A stretch of DNA of 64,000 nucleotides. It comes from Henckelia pumila. Its lineage: Eukaryota; Streptophyta; Magnoliopsida; Lamiales; Gesneriaceae. The first letter of the stretch is position 1; every line of letters starts with the position of its first letter. The stretch spans positions 6,386,001 through 6,450,000 of the forward strand of contig NW_027331833.1 of the NCBI RefSeq assembly GCF_033568475.1. The letters are read 5' to 3'. The notes below the pieces were generated by a model. It had not been told where the DNA came from, did no database searches, and saw only the letters and a list, made by a program, of their open reading frames with translations. Positions 32,335 through 45,300 of the stretch are shown here, in pieces. The position numbers were made by a program, and so were the translations under genes.

Positions 32335-33463
32335 TTATTTTCTTTGCCTTTGGCCTTTTGATGAGATACCTTTTTCCCATTTTTTGACATCACAATTCTC
32401 TGATAAGAGATCCAGAATAAGCGTGAGTTGGGTACCAAAGGTATCGTTAATCTGTTTGTTATGAGCTTCTATGGAGGCTTGAAGGCTTTCGATCTTCCGA
32501 AGAATGTTCAGATATTATGTTGTATGCTGCCTTCTAACATGCAAGACTGATTCACTGATATTATTGACCATAGTCAGCATGTGTGACTTGAAATCGCGAA
32601 GCTCTGTAGAACTCTGAACTTTATTGATTTGCAGTTCAGATACCATAGTGAACAGTTGAGTGAGAGATTCAGACAAGAATTTATCCGGTCTTACATCGAT
32701 CTGATGAGAGGTAGAAGGAGCAGCATCTTCAAAATGAGTAGAATCACAAAGTTGAAGTAATGGAGAAGTAACAGCAGTAGGCTCAAAAACATCTTCCATG
32801 ATTTCAGATGAATCAATTTGATCTGAAATGAATATATCCGATATAGTCGCAGATGGAAGAGCCAGCTTATCCGTGAACATGACAGTAATGGGCCTAAATA
32901 TACTGTGAACTAGATCAGTCCTAACTATTTTAAAAATAAGAGGCAAATCCATTACCAAATGTTCAGACGAAATAATTGCAGACAATACTTGACTTTGTTC
33001 TGCCACTAGAACGAATGTAACAATTGTTGTGTTCAGATCAACGTTGGAGGCCAGCATCTGTTCCGGAGATTCAATCAAAACTTCTTCAAAAAAGGAATCT
33101 TCAAGAGTAGGAATGTCGAATTGTGGTTCATCCATGGCTTGATATTCAGATGGAATGAGATGCTCAACCAGTAGATCATCAAGAGAAACTTGTGCAACCA
33201 GTGGTTCTTCAATTTTAACTTTAGTAACCAAAGGCTCTTGAGAGGCATAAGTTTCAGTCTGTTGTGCATCCAAGATTTGATCACTCGATGGATCTTCATT
33301 GTGAGGTGTGATCATTGGTTCCTCAGATAAGAGTTCCACATCCAAAGGTTCTGTAGGAGCAACATCAATAATCAAAAATTCTTTTGGAGAAGAGGCAGCT
33401 CGAACCAGTGAGGCATTTGGTGAGATTGGATCATCAGGCAGACCGATTCCATCTGAGAGAGTT
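32335..33463 (-). pseudogene. ORF3 C-terminal half of Copia element D
   Basis: The minus-strand frame runs from the Gypsy junction at 33463 (TLSDGIGLPDDP) to a TAA at 32515 and, past it, in the same frame to TAA 32335. It is acidic and Pro/Thr/Glu-rich, then has a coiled-coil-like end (SESLTQLFTMVSELQINKVQ). After the TAA it continues IEAHNKQINDTFGTQLTLIL, close to the end of ORF3 in element A (IDTMQACLGTQLTEIIL). The N-terminal half is lost at the Gypsy insertion. The internal stop shows decay. Confidence 0.65.
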
Positions 33464-34972
33464 TGTAGTGACCCTGCATTGAATCACCTACTAACTAAAA
33501 ACTAATAACATGCATTAAACTTAATAAAGCATGAATGCTTAACAGAGTAAAATGTGCGGAAACATAACCCATAAAAACAAAGCTTAGTAAAACATATACA
33601 GGCTTATTATAGTAGTGATACAACCATATCGAAAAGCTTAAAATACAACTGTCTAAAACATTAGACAGCTAAATAAATCCTGCTGTATAAAATCCCCTGA
33701 AAAGCTCCAGCTCCATAGTCCTGCCTCGAACTACCGGCTCCGTCCATCCTGCGACCTGCCCCGTAGAATAGGGTGTCCAAATAACAATTAGGACGTGAGC
33801 GCTAACGCCCAGTACATAAACATGAGTAAGAATATGTATATAATGCATGCAACCGTGATGACTGGTAAATGGTCATCTGATAAGTCATGCTCAGTACAGG
33901 CGCCACATGAGTGTTGTAACCTCACGGATCAACCTCTGGGTACAACCACACTCGTCTAGTACACAAGAGTAGTCAGACATACATGTACCCTCCTTCGCGG
34001 TACTCTCAGTGACAGACTAACAAGTATAAAGCTGAGCGGCTCTATAATCAAGGTATAAAAATGTATAGGCTCAACATGTATTTGCACATGACATATGAAT
34101 ATGAAAAGCGGTAAATCATATATCATGTCATATAATAATGCCAAATAAATTCAACACATAAACATGTATACTCGCTGGCAATCTCAGTTAATGTGTACGT
34201 ACATCTAGGCTAGTTCAAGTCTAGTAGGATCCTAGGTTCCAAGCCTTCGTCCGTCGCAAGCCCTTTGGAGTCGCTAGTCCCGGATGACTATAACAAAACC
34301 TTTGTTTTTACAGAACCTCTCTATTATCCGATAGGGCCCTCAAGTGTATACCTTACACTATATATAACTGAAGAAGAAAACTCGAAATTCGTATTTCAAA
34401 CTGAATTTGAATGACCCATATTTATAGCCCCAAGGTCGGCTGAGTTCAAAGCCTCCGAACTGGGTTCGGATGGTCCGATCCGTGCATGTGCGACACTTGT
34501 AAAAATTCGTGGCTTAGTCATCTAGGTTTGCTGGCTGAGGGAGTTCGGATCGTCCGAATAGGGTTCGAAGCGTCCGATCCTGACTAGGTTCGGAGCCTCC
34601 TAGGAGCTGGGTTCGGAGCCTCTGAACTGGGTTCGGATGGTCAGAACTTGGTATCTGAGTTCGGATGGTCCGAACTTATTTCGGTGCCTCCGAATTGTCC
34701 GAGATCCTCGGGACCCTTCCTATCATTTTCGGACGTTCCGGAGCTTATTTTCCACTTATTTTCACCAAATAAGGACTCCTTAATCATGTTTTGCTACTTT
34801 TAAAATTATATGTCATATCATAGCATGTAAAGTGGAACTTGAATACTACCCTTATAAGTAGCGATCCATCTGGTAATTTTGAAGTCCAATTTAAGCCCTT
34901 GAATTGGTTAATTACTAAACCTTAATAATGATTATCATATTATTATCTTAAAATGAAATCTGAGTTACTACA
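33464..34972 (-). repeat. Complete Gypsy LTR with palindrome array (1509 bp)
   Basis: The minus strand starts TGTAGTAACTCAG and ends GGGTCACTACA. 34430-34740 contains at least six imperfect copies of a GTTCGGAnnGTCCGAAC palindrome in the U3 part. Confidence 0.75.
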
Positions 34973-35109
34973 TTCTCCCCACCTTTAGATATTTCGTCCG
35001 CGAAATAAACTTCAAAGATAAATAAAGATAACAATATGACACATCAAACCATTTTTTATTACAAAAAACTGTAATTACATCTTGACATGGTAATCAAAAG
35101 TACAAAAAA

Positions 35110-35255
35110 AAATAAATCAGTATATTCTGCTCGCATACGGCTCTCTGTTTCCCAAGTTGCTTCTTCGACGCCTCGACGCTGCCACTGTACCATCACAAGT
35201 GGTATAGTCTTATTTCGAAGAACTTTCTCCTTCCTGCCTAAGATACGGAGTGGTC
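35110..35255 (-). pseudogene. C-terminal end of Gypsy pol (chromodomain-like)
   Basis: The minus-strand translation reads ERPLRILGRKEKVLRNKTI, then PLVMVQW and VEEATWE with ESRMRAEY. These are the conserved end of Tekay/Del-type Gypsy polyproteins, where a chromodomain-like module lies. Everything upstream is deleted. Confidence 0.7.
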
Positions 35256-35263
35256 GTTCAATA

Positions 35264-36070
35264 TATAAACATGTATACTCGTTGGTAATCTCAGTTAATG
35301 TGTACGTACCTCTAGGCTAGTTCAAGTCTAGTAGGATCCTAGGTTCCAATCCTATATTCAAAAGTTCACAATATCACTACGCAAGTTATATAATCCTTAA
35401 CTAAGCTAATAAATACTCCCAAAACTTAAATAGATTTCCGGACCATACCTTCGTCCGTAGTAAGCCCTTTGGAGTCGCTAGTCCCTGATGACTATAACCA
35501 CGCCTTGGTTATTCCGGAACTTCTATAATAACCAATAGGGCCCTCAAGTGTATATCTCACACTATATAACTGAAGAAGGAAACTCGGAATTCGTAATTCA
35601 AAATGAATTCGAATGAGCCCTATTTATAGACCCCAAAATCGGTCAAGTTCAGATCCTTTGAACTCGGGTTCGGATCGTCCGATCCAGCTCCATGTATGCA
35701 TGCAAAACACGTTGAGTTCGAACCGTCCGATCGCCACTTCGGATAGTCTGAAGTGTCCTATATCCGACACTTGTCAAAATCCATGGCTGAGTAATCCTTC
35801 CTGCTTGGCATAAGGGAGTTCGGATCGTCCGATCATCACTTCGGACCGTCCGAATGTGTCTTACCTCCTAAGTCAACAAGCCCTCTTTGGAGCCCCCGGA
35901 ATGCTGAGTTCGGATCGTCCGAAGTCCTCTTTGGACCGTCCGAACTGGCTCAAACATTGGAAGCTCAATTCTTAATTTCTCAAGCTTTTTTAAGCCCTGA
36001 AATTGGTTAATTACTAACTCTTAATTATTTTAATATATTATTATCTTAAAATGGAATCTAGGTTACTACA
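35264..36070 (-). repeat. Truncated second Gypsy LTR
   Basis: It matches the complete LTR from ATAAACATGTATACTCG onward and carries its own palindrome array at 35640-35945. About 690 bp of the LTR are missing on its left. Confidence 0.75.
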
Positions 36071-38600
36071 CTCATGTTGTGGTGCTTCACCTGCCTCAAC
36101 TGGGTGAGTTTTTTGAGTGTCAACTGGTTGTTCAGATTCATTTCTATCAAATGATGGTTCCACTAGTTCAGGATTAGGAGTTTGAAGTGTTCTGATGATT
36201 GGAGAGGAATCATCATCACTGTCATTTTCACTGTCATCTTCCAATTGTATTTCCTGAAATAGATCTGAGATTTGATGGGCATTAGTTGGGATTTCAGTAG
36301 ATATATCTTCATCAAATATTACATGAACTGATTCTTCAACATTTAAAGTTCTCTTGTTAAAGACTCTATAGGCTTTGCTGATTGAAGAATAACCAAGAAA
36401 TATACCCTCATCTGACTTTGCATCAAATGCAGTCAGATGACTTTTACCGTTGTTGTGAATGTAGCATTTACATCCAAAAATCTTGAATTAGGATACATTA
36501 GGTTGTCTGCCATTCCAGATTTCATATGGAGTTTTCAAAAATTTCTTACATATCATCGATCTGTTCTGAGTGTAGCAAGCAGTGTTCACAGCTTCTGCCC
36601 AAAACCTTTGAGACACTTTGAAATTAGCTAACATGGTTCTTGCAGCTTCTTTAAGAGTACGATTTCTCCTTTCTGCAACACCATTTTGTTGTGGCATTCT
36701 AGCTGCTGAGAATTCATGTTTGATTCTGTAATGCTCTAAAAATGAAGACAAAGTTTGATTGAGATATTCAGTTCCCCTGTCACTCCTGATTCTGTCAATC
36801 TTACTAGATTTTTCGTTAAAAAGTCTTTTAAAAATCTTGATCAGTTGAGAAGCAGTTTGGTCTTTGGATTTCAAGAAAATGACCCAGGTGAAACGGGAGT
36901 AGTCATCAATAATGACAAGATTATACCTCATTCTAGAGGTGGGCACGGGTCGAGTATTTCGGTTTTCTGGTAGTTTAGGTTGGGTACCCGATTTTTCGGG
37001 TAGTGTTTTATGTTACCCGAAACCGAACCGATAACCTCGGGTACCCGACTAGTCAGGTAACCTAATAAATCGAGTTTGGTTTGGATCGGGTTCGGGTTAT
37101 CCATTTTAAAAAATTGGTGCGACCAAGAGAGAAGCTAATTAACCCAACTCCGAAGTTTGAGAAGCTTAGAAGAGAAGATGGATGGGATCTTTGCCTCTCG
37201 CTTACCTACCTGCAGTGGCTATCCATTTTAAGCACGAATGAGGATGAGGTAATCGATTTGGATCAGTCTGTACTATAGTAGAATAATTATGGAGGAGTAA
37301 ACTAAGATAGGGTCCATTACAACACCTTGAAGATTTGCCCAATCTGGTATGCCTACAGTTGCTTATGTTTGTTGTTTGCATATGATGGGGAACAAAAAAT
37401 TTTCTAACGGCAGAAAATTTCAGAAACTTGAAAAACTGAATGTATGGAAATTAAGGAGAAAGAAACTGCATTGATTGGACTTAAATGTCCAGACTCCAAA
37501 TCTCAAACAAATTCTCCAAATTTGAGGTTGAATATCTTCTACGACCACAATCTTGAACCAAGTTTCCAAGATTTATGTTCTACATGAATGAAGAGTTTCC
37601 TCCTCTACCTTCGAGATGCTCAACAAATCAGTTTAGTCTAAACTAATGGGCTTATCCAATTATCAATCCCAAACAATAGCCTATACAATATATTATTTTT
37701 AATACAACATTAATAATAATCGGGTAGTCGGGTACCCGATCGGGTATTTCGGGTAGCATTTTACTACCCGAACCCGATCCGACTAAATATTAATTGGGTT
37801 CGGTTACTACCTGAACCCGATTAATAACCCGATTAACCCAATATTTGCACCCGATCGGGTTCGGGTTGGATCGGGACCTGAATTACCCGAACCTATTGCC
37901 CACCCCTACCTCATTCCCCCTAAACTTGTTATTGGTATTGGACCAAACAGATCCATGTGCAATAGTTCCAAGCATCGGGAAGATGAGTTATAATCCTTGT
38001 TTTTAAAAGATGACCTAACTTGCTTCCCAAATTGACAAGCTGAGCATACTTTGTCTTTGGAAAAATCAATTTTTGGCAGTCCTGTTACTAGCTCAAGCTT
38101 ACTCAGACAGGAAATTGATTTGAAGTTAAGGTGGTTCACTCTCTTGTGCCAAATCCAGTTGCGCTTAGAGCTGGAAGCTACGAGGCAAACTGATTTGCTA
38201 GATTCCAGAATATTTTATATGTGTTTCCACATCTGTTGTCTATCAAAATAATTTCATCAGAAGCATCTTTAACAATACAAGTTAGTTTTTGGAATTCAAT
38301 AGAATATCCATAGTCACACATTTTACTGATGCTAATTAAATTATACTTCAAATTCTCAAATAGTAGAACATTTTGAATGATTATATTGTCGTGGATAATC
38401 TTACCCTTACCCACGGTCCTACCCTGTGAGTTGTCACCAAATGTGATAGTTGGACCATTGTATTTAGTGAGTTCCGACAGTAGTTTATCATTTCCAGTCA
38501 TGTGTCTCAAACATCCACTGTCTAAATACCATGATTCATCCGATTTTTCTTCAGTACCTGTTACCTGCATTCACAGAGTTGAATAACTTTTGGTACGCAC
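36071..38600 (-). pseudogene. Copia pol fragment of element B
   Basis: The minus-strand frames give protease (WYLDSGCLRHMTGN, 38570-38178), the pre-integrase zinc region (CSACQFGKQ) with the start of integrase (HMDLFGPIPITSLGGMR, 38139-37909), and the rest of integrase (YNLVIIDDYSRF, RSDRGTEYL, GVAERRNRT, 36936-36488). The linker to reverse transcriptase (acidic, to 36071) follows. The protease is one frame off relative to the gag amber, and further stops are present. The hAT insertion sits after the GMR codons. Confidence 0.85.
36934..37908. mobile_element. hAT-type DNA element (975 bp) inside Copia integrase
   Basis: The ends are TAGAGGTGGGCA and TGCCCACCCCTA, perfect or near-perfect inverted repeats typical of plant hAT elements. 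The 8-bp TSD is CCTCATTC (36926-36933 and 37909-37916). The ends are packed with GGGTA/TACCCGA subterminal repeats. The interior (37110-37680) is not repeat-like, but it has no transposase frame I can recognise. Confidence 0.9.
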
Positions 38601-38605
38601 ATCTA

Positions 38606-40589
38606 TTTGGGTCCACGAGGGATTAATCCTTTAGGAACCCAAACCTGGAATACTTTGACCAGTTTGCCAGTTTCAGTGTTCCTATAGGTTCGTACTAAAT
38701 TATGTGCCCTAGATTGTGAAGTGTGATTTTCTTGTGAGACTATATGTTGTTTTCCCTTTCCAGTATCCTTTAATTGTCAATATCGCTTCTGAACTGGACG
38801 TTGATTGTGATATTGACCTTGATTTCCTCTCATAGGATTAGGTTGAGATGTGTTAGTCCTTTCAGGACTTTTAGCAGTTTCAACTTTAGTTTCCTGAGGA
38901 TTGAAGCCGATACCAAATATCTTTCTGTTATTCTGCTCTATTGACTGCCAAGTCATAAGGATGGGTTTATCATGTTCATTTTTCCTAACTGCTCGTACAA
39001 ATTTTATAAACTTTTCTTTGCACATATTCAGTTTGGGTAGAGTACTTGATTCACCAATGTCAACTGTTTTACCATACCCTAGACCAGTTTTGTCATTCAA
39101 GGGTTTTTGTAAATCATGCATTTTTGTCAACATGCTCGAAGATCTATTCCATGAACTTAATAAATCATCCATTCTTTGTTTTTCTATTGTAAGATTCATG
39201 ATATTGATCTTGAGTTGCTCATTCTCAGTCTTAAGCTTAGCAATCTCTGTTTCAAGACAATTCTTCTCAACTTATTGTTCCTAGTTGGGTTCAGTTGAAG
39301 CATCTTGCAGATCTTCTTGCTTTGCTCTTACTTCATCAAATGCTATGGACAGTTTGTGATACTGATCAGTCATATCGTGAAGTGTTGTGATCAGTTCCTC
39401 TCTGGTAAAATCTTCAGAGCTAAAATCAAATACATGTTCACTAGCGGATGCTTGCTCATGATCATTTGTCATTAGACACTTGACTTCTTCATCATCGTTT
39501 CTGGAACTGGAAGAGTAGTTGGAGTCTTCTGATTCACTATCTGTTTCTGCCCATTTGGCTTTGCTATCCTCTGCAACCAGTGCTTCATGCTTATTTCTTG
39601 AAGTGTATTTGGCATCTCTTGAGCTTTTCCTTCTCTCAAACTTCTTTTTCCATATTTTTGTTGAGCTTTGCTCATCTTTATTTGGTTTAGGACTGTCAGC
39701 TATGAAGTGTCATGTTTTTCCACAGTTGAAGCAACTTTTTGGTTCTTTGACTGCATCATTCTTTTGAAAACTTCTTCTGTAAGTTCCCTCTTGATTTCTT
39801 ATAATGAATTTTCCAAAAATTTTTACAAATAAGGACATAGCATCACTGCTTAGTTGTTCTGCAGTCTTCTCTGGTTGAACTGATGATTCTATCTTGACTG
39901 CAGTCAAATCCTTGGTCAGTTGAGAGGTAGATTGATCTTCCTCTCGAGTTTGCAACTCAAATTCATAGGCCTTCAGGTCCTCAAAAAAATCATGCAGCTC
40001 CAATTTATTCAAGTCCTTCGATTCCCTCATAGTAATTGTCTTTACATTCTATTCTTTGGGAAGACCTCGAATAACTTTGAGAATGACTTCCCTGTTGGGA
40101 TATGTCTTTCCCAGTGCATTGAGTTCAATAACAATGCTACTGACTTTCTCATCAAATTTTGTCATTGATTCTCCAGGTTTCATCCTGATGTTGTCAAACT
40201 TTTGAGTAGCAACAAACAGTTTGTTCTCTTTAGTCCACTCATTTTCTTCGCAAAGTTGAATCAGTTTTTCCCAAATTTCTTTTCCTATTTTGCACATCTT
40301 GATCTTGCTAAAAGTGTTCTTGACAAGAGTCTTGTACAAGATGTCTTTAGCCACATTGTCAAGATTTGCTTTCTTTTTATCTTCTGCAGTCCATTCAACT
40401 CTTGGCTTCTCAATGTGTTGTGGTCCACCACCAGAAATAGCTACAACAGTATTGATCTTGGTGATTGTAAGAGGTCCATCAGTGATGACAAACCACATCA
40501 TCTAAAGCTGATAGATGCACTTGCATGAGAATCTTCCAATCATCAAAATTTTCTTTGGAGAACATAGGAATCTTGCTGAATGAAGACAT
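38606..40589 (-). pseudogene. Copia gag of element B
   Basis: The minus-strand ATG 40589 (MSSFSKIPMFSKENFDDWK) starts a gag closely related to that of element A. There is a frameshift after about 30 residues. Then come VEWTAEDKKKANLDNVAKD, MKPGESMTKFDEK and LPKE with TAG for Trp. The zinc knuckle reads CFNCGKT then a stop, then HFIADS, so one Cys is lost. The coiled-coil region and basic C-terminus follow, ending in WVPKGLIPRGPK and TAG (38603-38605). Confidence 0.8.
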
Positions 40590-40638
40590 TTTGATACAGT
40601 GTTCAAGGATAAGATAAGAACCACTCTCTGATGCCAAT

Positions 40639-41661
40639 TGATAGGATCGATTACAAGTGTAGAAGGGGGGTGAATACACTTATAAACAGTTTAGTATAAA
40701 AATATTGAACTCGATCGGTTTAGTGACTGAATTCTAAACTTATCTTAGTGTCTAATGTAATTTGACAAACAAGAGTATGTGCGAAGATATGCCAAATTAC
40801 ATATTTGAACACTGAGTATTTATCGGTTTAGGATAGGTGATAATAGTAGGTAAACTGAAATAACGCAAGAAAATGTTTATGGATGTTCGGAGATTTCAAA
40901 TACTCCTACGTCACCCCTTCTTCCACCTCGGAAGGATATCACTAGAAGACTTTAAATTTTACAAGCAATTTGAAAAATCTCGATCTAGCTTAGGACTTAG
41001 ACACTGCCTAAACAAGAACTCCTAGTACAACAACTCAGTTTCAGTATTAGACTGATGATAGAACAGAGATGAATACAACTCGAAATATTTAGCACAAGAT
41101 TGATCCTTCAATGATCAGAATAACACTTAGGCATTTTTGCTTCGAGTTCCTTGATCTATTCTCAAGCGTATAAGTCTTTGAATATTCTCGTGAAGAGCAA
41201 TATGATTAAGAATTGAAGTGCGCAAGAGAGAGCTCCTTAGTACGATCAAGATCTCTATTTATACCCTTGGATTGTTAACGGTCATAAATTCAAATTGAAT
41301 CTTCATATAGGGTTTTAAATTATTCTCGTTGGATTTGTCACTTTCAACAAAAAAATTTGGATCCGACAATTGCCCTTTGCATCGCGGCACTATCTTCTGC
41401 AAAACGTGTCAGAGTACGGAAGAACTTATCCAAAAGCGGCAAGGTAGTAAATTGGTGAAGGTAAACTGATGAAGTTAGTTTAGCGAGAGTAAACTAATGG
41501 GATCATTTTAGCGTCTTCGGCGAGTTGAGCAAAGCAGTTTAGCGCGAAGCAGTTTAGCTCCAAAATACAGTTTAGTGCCTTTAGTTGCTAGATCAGTTGG
41601 TCATTTTTATAGATCAATTTGAGCTTCATGATTGTAAACACCAAAACTTAATTTTTCAACA
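40639..41661 (-). repeat. 5' LTR of Copia element B (1023 bp)
   Basis: The minus strand runs from TGTTGAAAAATTAAG to ATCGATCCTATCA. A TATA box (TATAAATA on the minus strand) is at about 41256-41264. The LTR contains several GCTAAACTG/CAGTTTAGC words also seen in the element C LTR. Confidence 0.8.
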
Positions 41662-42303
41662 TAATCCCATCAGATATATTGAATAGACCAATAAAATTTT
41701 CGATCTTAACAACATATATACATATATATATATATATATGATCATTTTTTAAAATAATTATATATATTTATGATAATTTCACAAAATAATAAAAATAATA
41801 ATACACCAATTTCGTTTCAAATTGGAAAATTTATCAGATTTTATCAATTTTTTATTTCAATTGATTTTTTATGTTCATATATTTTTAAGTTAATTTTAAA
41901 ATTTTGATTAACTTATTTTGTACATTTATATATTATCGTTTTTATAATGTTGTAGTTAAATATCCGTTTTCTAATCCTTTCCATATCTTAATAGATCAAG
42001 AGATTAACATGCTCCATTTTATCTTATCAAAAGAATCCTAAATAGTTACACATTTAAATTTAAATGTTATATATATCTCAGATCCAATCCTTAGCATGCA
42101 CCATTTTATCTTCTTACTTTTAAGATTCAAATAATCAATTGTAATTCTTAATTTATTTATCATGGATTGATTGTTTCAATTATAAATAACCCACAACACT
42201 TCCATAAAACTTCAATCAGACACTTTTTACAACGTAATATTATATACTACACTCATCTATCATATATGATCATTTGACATTCACTACGTGTAAGAGTAAA
42301 CAA
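41662..42303. other. AT-rich sequence upstream of the RPA-like pseudogene
   Basis: An (AT)n run lies at 41706-41726. Nothing else is recognised. It may contain the former promoter of the RPA-like gene. Confidence 0.3.
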
Positions 42304-45300
42304 ATGGCTCCTTTGTTCAAATTAATCCACGAAGTTAACACTTCAACTATGCACTGGGCGCTGAAACTACGATTGGTTCGTTTCTTTGATCTTGCGTATG
42401 AAAACAAGGAAAACCCCCACATTGGAATGCATCTTTCATGACAAAGAGGTATATATTTTTGTTGATATTCTTATTTTCCAGATTTGTGAAAATAACATTA
42501 ATTTTTTTTACAGGGTTCACGTATTCATGCAACGATAAAAGATGAGATCTTAGAAAAAGTGAAACCGATTCTCAAAGAAGGTCATCTTTATGCGGTTAAA
42601 AACGTCATTGTTGCAGAAAACAGTCTCAAATATAAAACAACAAAAAATGAATACAAAATCAACTTTTTCAGTAAAACAAATATCTGTGAGATTTTTGATG
42701 ATTTTTTCGTCAATGATGTTTCAATTTAAGTGTTTTAGAGATTTGAAGAATGAATATGTCATTGATGAGACTGAATTTATGGTACGGTTTTTTTTTTATA
42801 GTCATGATCATATTTCCTATCATTTGTACGTTTACTCATTAGTTATTGATTAATTTGTTTGTTTATTCATGTTTTATGAATCCATCACCTTTCATATCAT
42901 TTTTTAAAAAAAAGATGTTATTGGAAAGATGGTATCAAGAGATGCACCTCAAAATAGAGAAGTCAATGGTCGTGCTACGAAACTTATTGATTTCATCTTA
43001 GAAAATTTGGAGTAAATACTTTTTTTTTCTCATATTTCTTCTTTTTTTTCCTGGGTTAGTTAATATTATTTTTTAAATATTCAATGTTCCATATTTTTGT
43101 TTATTAGGAACGACAATTTAGCATGTACTTTGTGGGGAAATTTTGTAGATGACATGATGGCATTTTTTGATACGATCTTGTTGTTGTGGTTCTTCAAATG
43201 TGTTGTGCAAAAACTTTATGGGTGAAGTACGTGTTTCGAACACATTTTATATCACCAAGATGATACTAAATGGTAACTGGAGTGAAATTCTTGAATTTTG
43301 AAACAGATATATTTATTTATTTATTTTTCGTTTAGACTATAATTTATTTTCTGTCTATAACAGAATTTAATTGTCTTTTCAAATTTAGGATGAATTCGGA
43401 TGGCAAAGCTCCGACAAATTCAATCAGCACAACTTCAATGTCATATTCTCAAACTATCGTAGAAGAGCTTACTAATGCAAATGATATTTTCAGGACTATA
43501 AAACAAAATTTTGAAAATAATAAGGTATAATTGAAAATATATATTATGTTTTCTTTGATGTTGTATTATTATTATTTGATGATGTCGATTTTTTCCTCCG
43601 GGTTCGGTCTAGTAGAGCGGATCTCCAAGTCTTCAATAAACCGGGTCGGGTCGGGCACGACGGAGCTCTGCACAGACAGAAGCTAAATTAGGGGGCGCCG
43701 AAGGTGTTTCGGCGTGATCCCTCCGATGTCTAGTGCTCGAAAGTGAAAGAGCTTGACAAAAAATAAGAACAAGAGAATATGCGCGCGTGAATGTGTGAAA
43801 TCCACCTATACTATTGCAGTCTTTCTAAGCTTTAATTTGCGGGCATGCCATTATAATCGTACTTTAAAATGATATTATGTGTCATGAATTTTAATCAAAG
43901 TTAACAGTTCATTCCATACGATAAAATAAATAAATAAATTATCATACCATTCAATTAGATATTTATCGGTTCATTTTTAATCTATTATTATTTTGTCACC
44001 TTACTTTTTTATTTTAATTTTACAAACATAAATATTAAGAAACTACGTACAGAAAAACTTTTCGAGAACTATGAGACCAAAATTACATGCTAAACTGAAA
44101 TATACATTTTATTTTGCAATAAATAATTTCAATTATAAATTATTACTGATTTCTTTTTTCATTTCAAAAAATTAAATATCACCGGTACCTCATTTTATTT
44201 TTAATGATATGAGTATCTGCAGCCGCTGGTTTTGGATATGTACCGAGTTAACCCCAAGAATGACACATAGTTATTATGTAATAAATAGTTAAATATTCAC
44301 TTTTTCTGTCATAACTTATAAAAATTTAATTACTAATATTTCGTATTGGTTTAGTCAAACAGGCTGAATGCAGGTTTTAAAGACCACAATCTCGAGGATT
44401 TATGGGTGGATACTAAAATTAAAGATTCCAAAGAAATCATCATCAAATAATTCATCAATGATCGCAAAATTTTGACTGAGGTCGGAGATTGAGTTTGAAT
44501 TTTTTTCATTTATTGCATTAATTGTCTCTCCCAATTTTTCAAAACACTAATTTTGTTCCGCTCATCGACTGCATCTTATGCTTCTAATGAACTAGAACAC
44601 CTACTACTATTTCAAAGGGTCTATAGTAGAAGTTGAAAATAAATCGAACCCTTGGTACGAAGCTTGCAGCAATTGTTCAAAGGTAGTTATCAAAACGAAC
44701 GATGTCACTACTTGCAGCAAATGCGTTGATATACTTGTCAATGCAGTCCCAAGATACAAAATCCATATGATTTGTTTTCCTCGACAAAATATAGTATCTA
44801 TTTCAATATTTTAATCGTATTGCCTCATCAACAGATATCGATTGACGATGAATATAAAAAAAAGACGATTAGAAAGTAAAAATTACAATGTTTGAAGATG
44901 TGACTGCTGTTTTTATTGGTTGTCCAATTAAAGATTATATCAAGTCGATGGACAAGGTTAGTTCAAACCAAACTATTACCAATAACACCTAAATTAACTT
45001 CAAAATAGAACTCAAATGATTTGTTTTGTGTAGGATGCAAGTGCTTCACCATAATATATGGCCCTTGACATGCCAAAAAAGGAGGAATACAACTTTTTTT
45101 TTTTCAAATTTCATGACAAAGAATATTCCCAAAATGGAAATTATTCCATTGTAATTGAAGGTTTTCAGAAGTACTTGCAAAAGCTCAACAACTCTGGCAA
45201 TTGAAAGAAGCACAACTCAAACCATATTGATGAATGTAGGAGCATGACAAAAGGAGGTAGTGCCAACAAATCTCGCAGCAAAAAAATAGTTGAGACTCAC

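Larger units (their letters stand above)
33464..36070 (-). mobile_element. Deleted Gypsy (chromovirus-type) retrotransposon
   Basis: On the minus strand a truncated LTR (36070 to about 35264) joins the extreme 3' end of pol, a polypurine tract (AAAGGTGGGGAGAA) and a complete 3' LTR (34972-33464). Both LTR starts read TGTAGTAAC. gag and nearly all of pol are missing. The outer flanks GAGTT and CTCAT do not form a TSD, so the two ends probably come from different insertions. Confidence 0.75.
36071..41661 (-). mobile_element. Copia element B, 5' part (gag to integrase)
   Basis: On the minus strand this is a 5' LTR (41661-40639), a primer binding site (near 40637-40625, TTGGCATCAGAG), gag, protease, pre-integrase and integrase, then the pol linker. 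It is cut at 36071 by the Gypsy remnant, so reverse transcriptase, RNase H, ORF3 and the 3' LTR are lost. A 975-bp hAT element interrupts the integrase. Many stops and frameshifts make it much older than element A, with which it shares domain order and close protein similarity. Confidence 0.85.

Noticed and set aside
34230-34960. tRNA-like words (GGTTCGAAxC) in the Gypsy LTR
   Set aside because: They belong to the GTTCGGAnnGTCCGAAC palindrome array. No cloverleaf can be drawn.
33464-36070. A simple single Gypsy insertion into one Copia element
   Set aside because: The flanking pentamers differ, and the Copia sequences on each side come from different families and non-adjacent regions.
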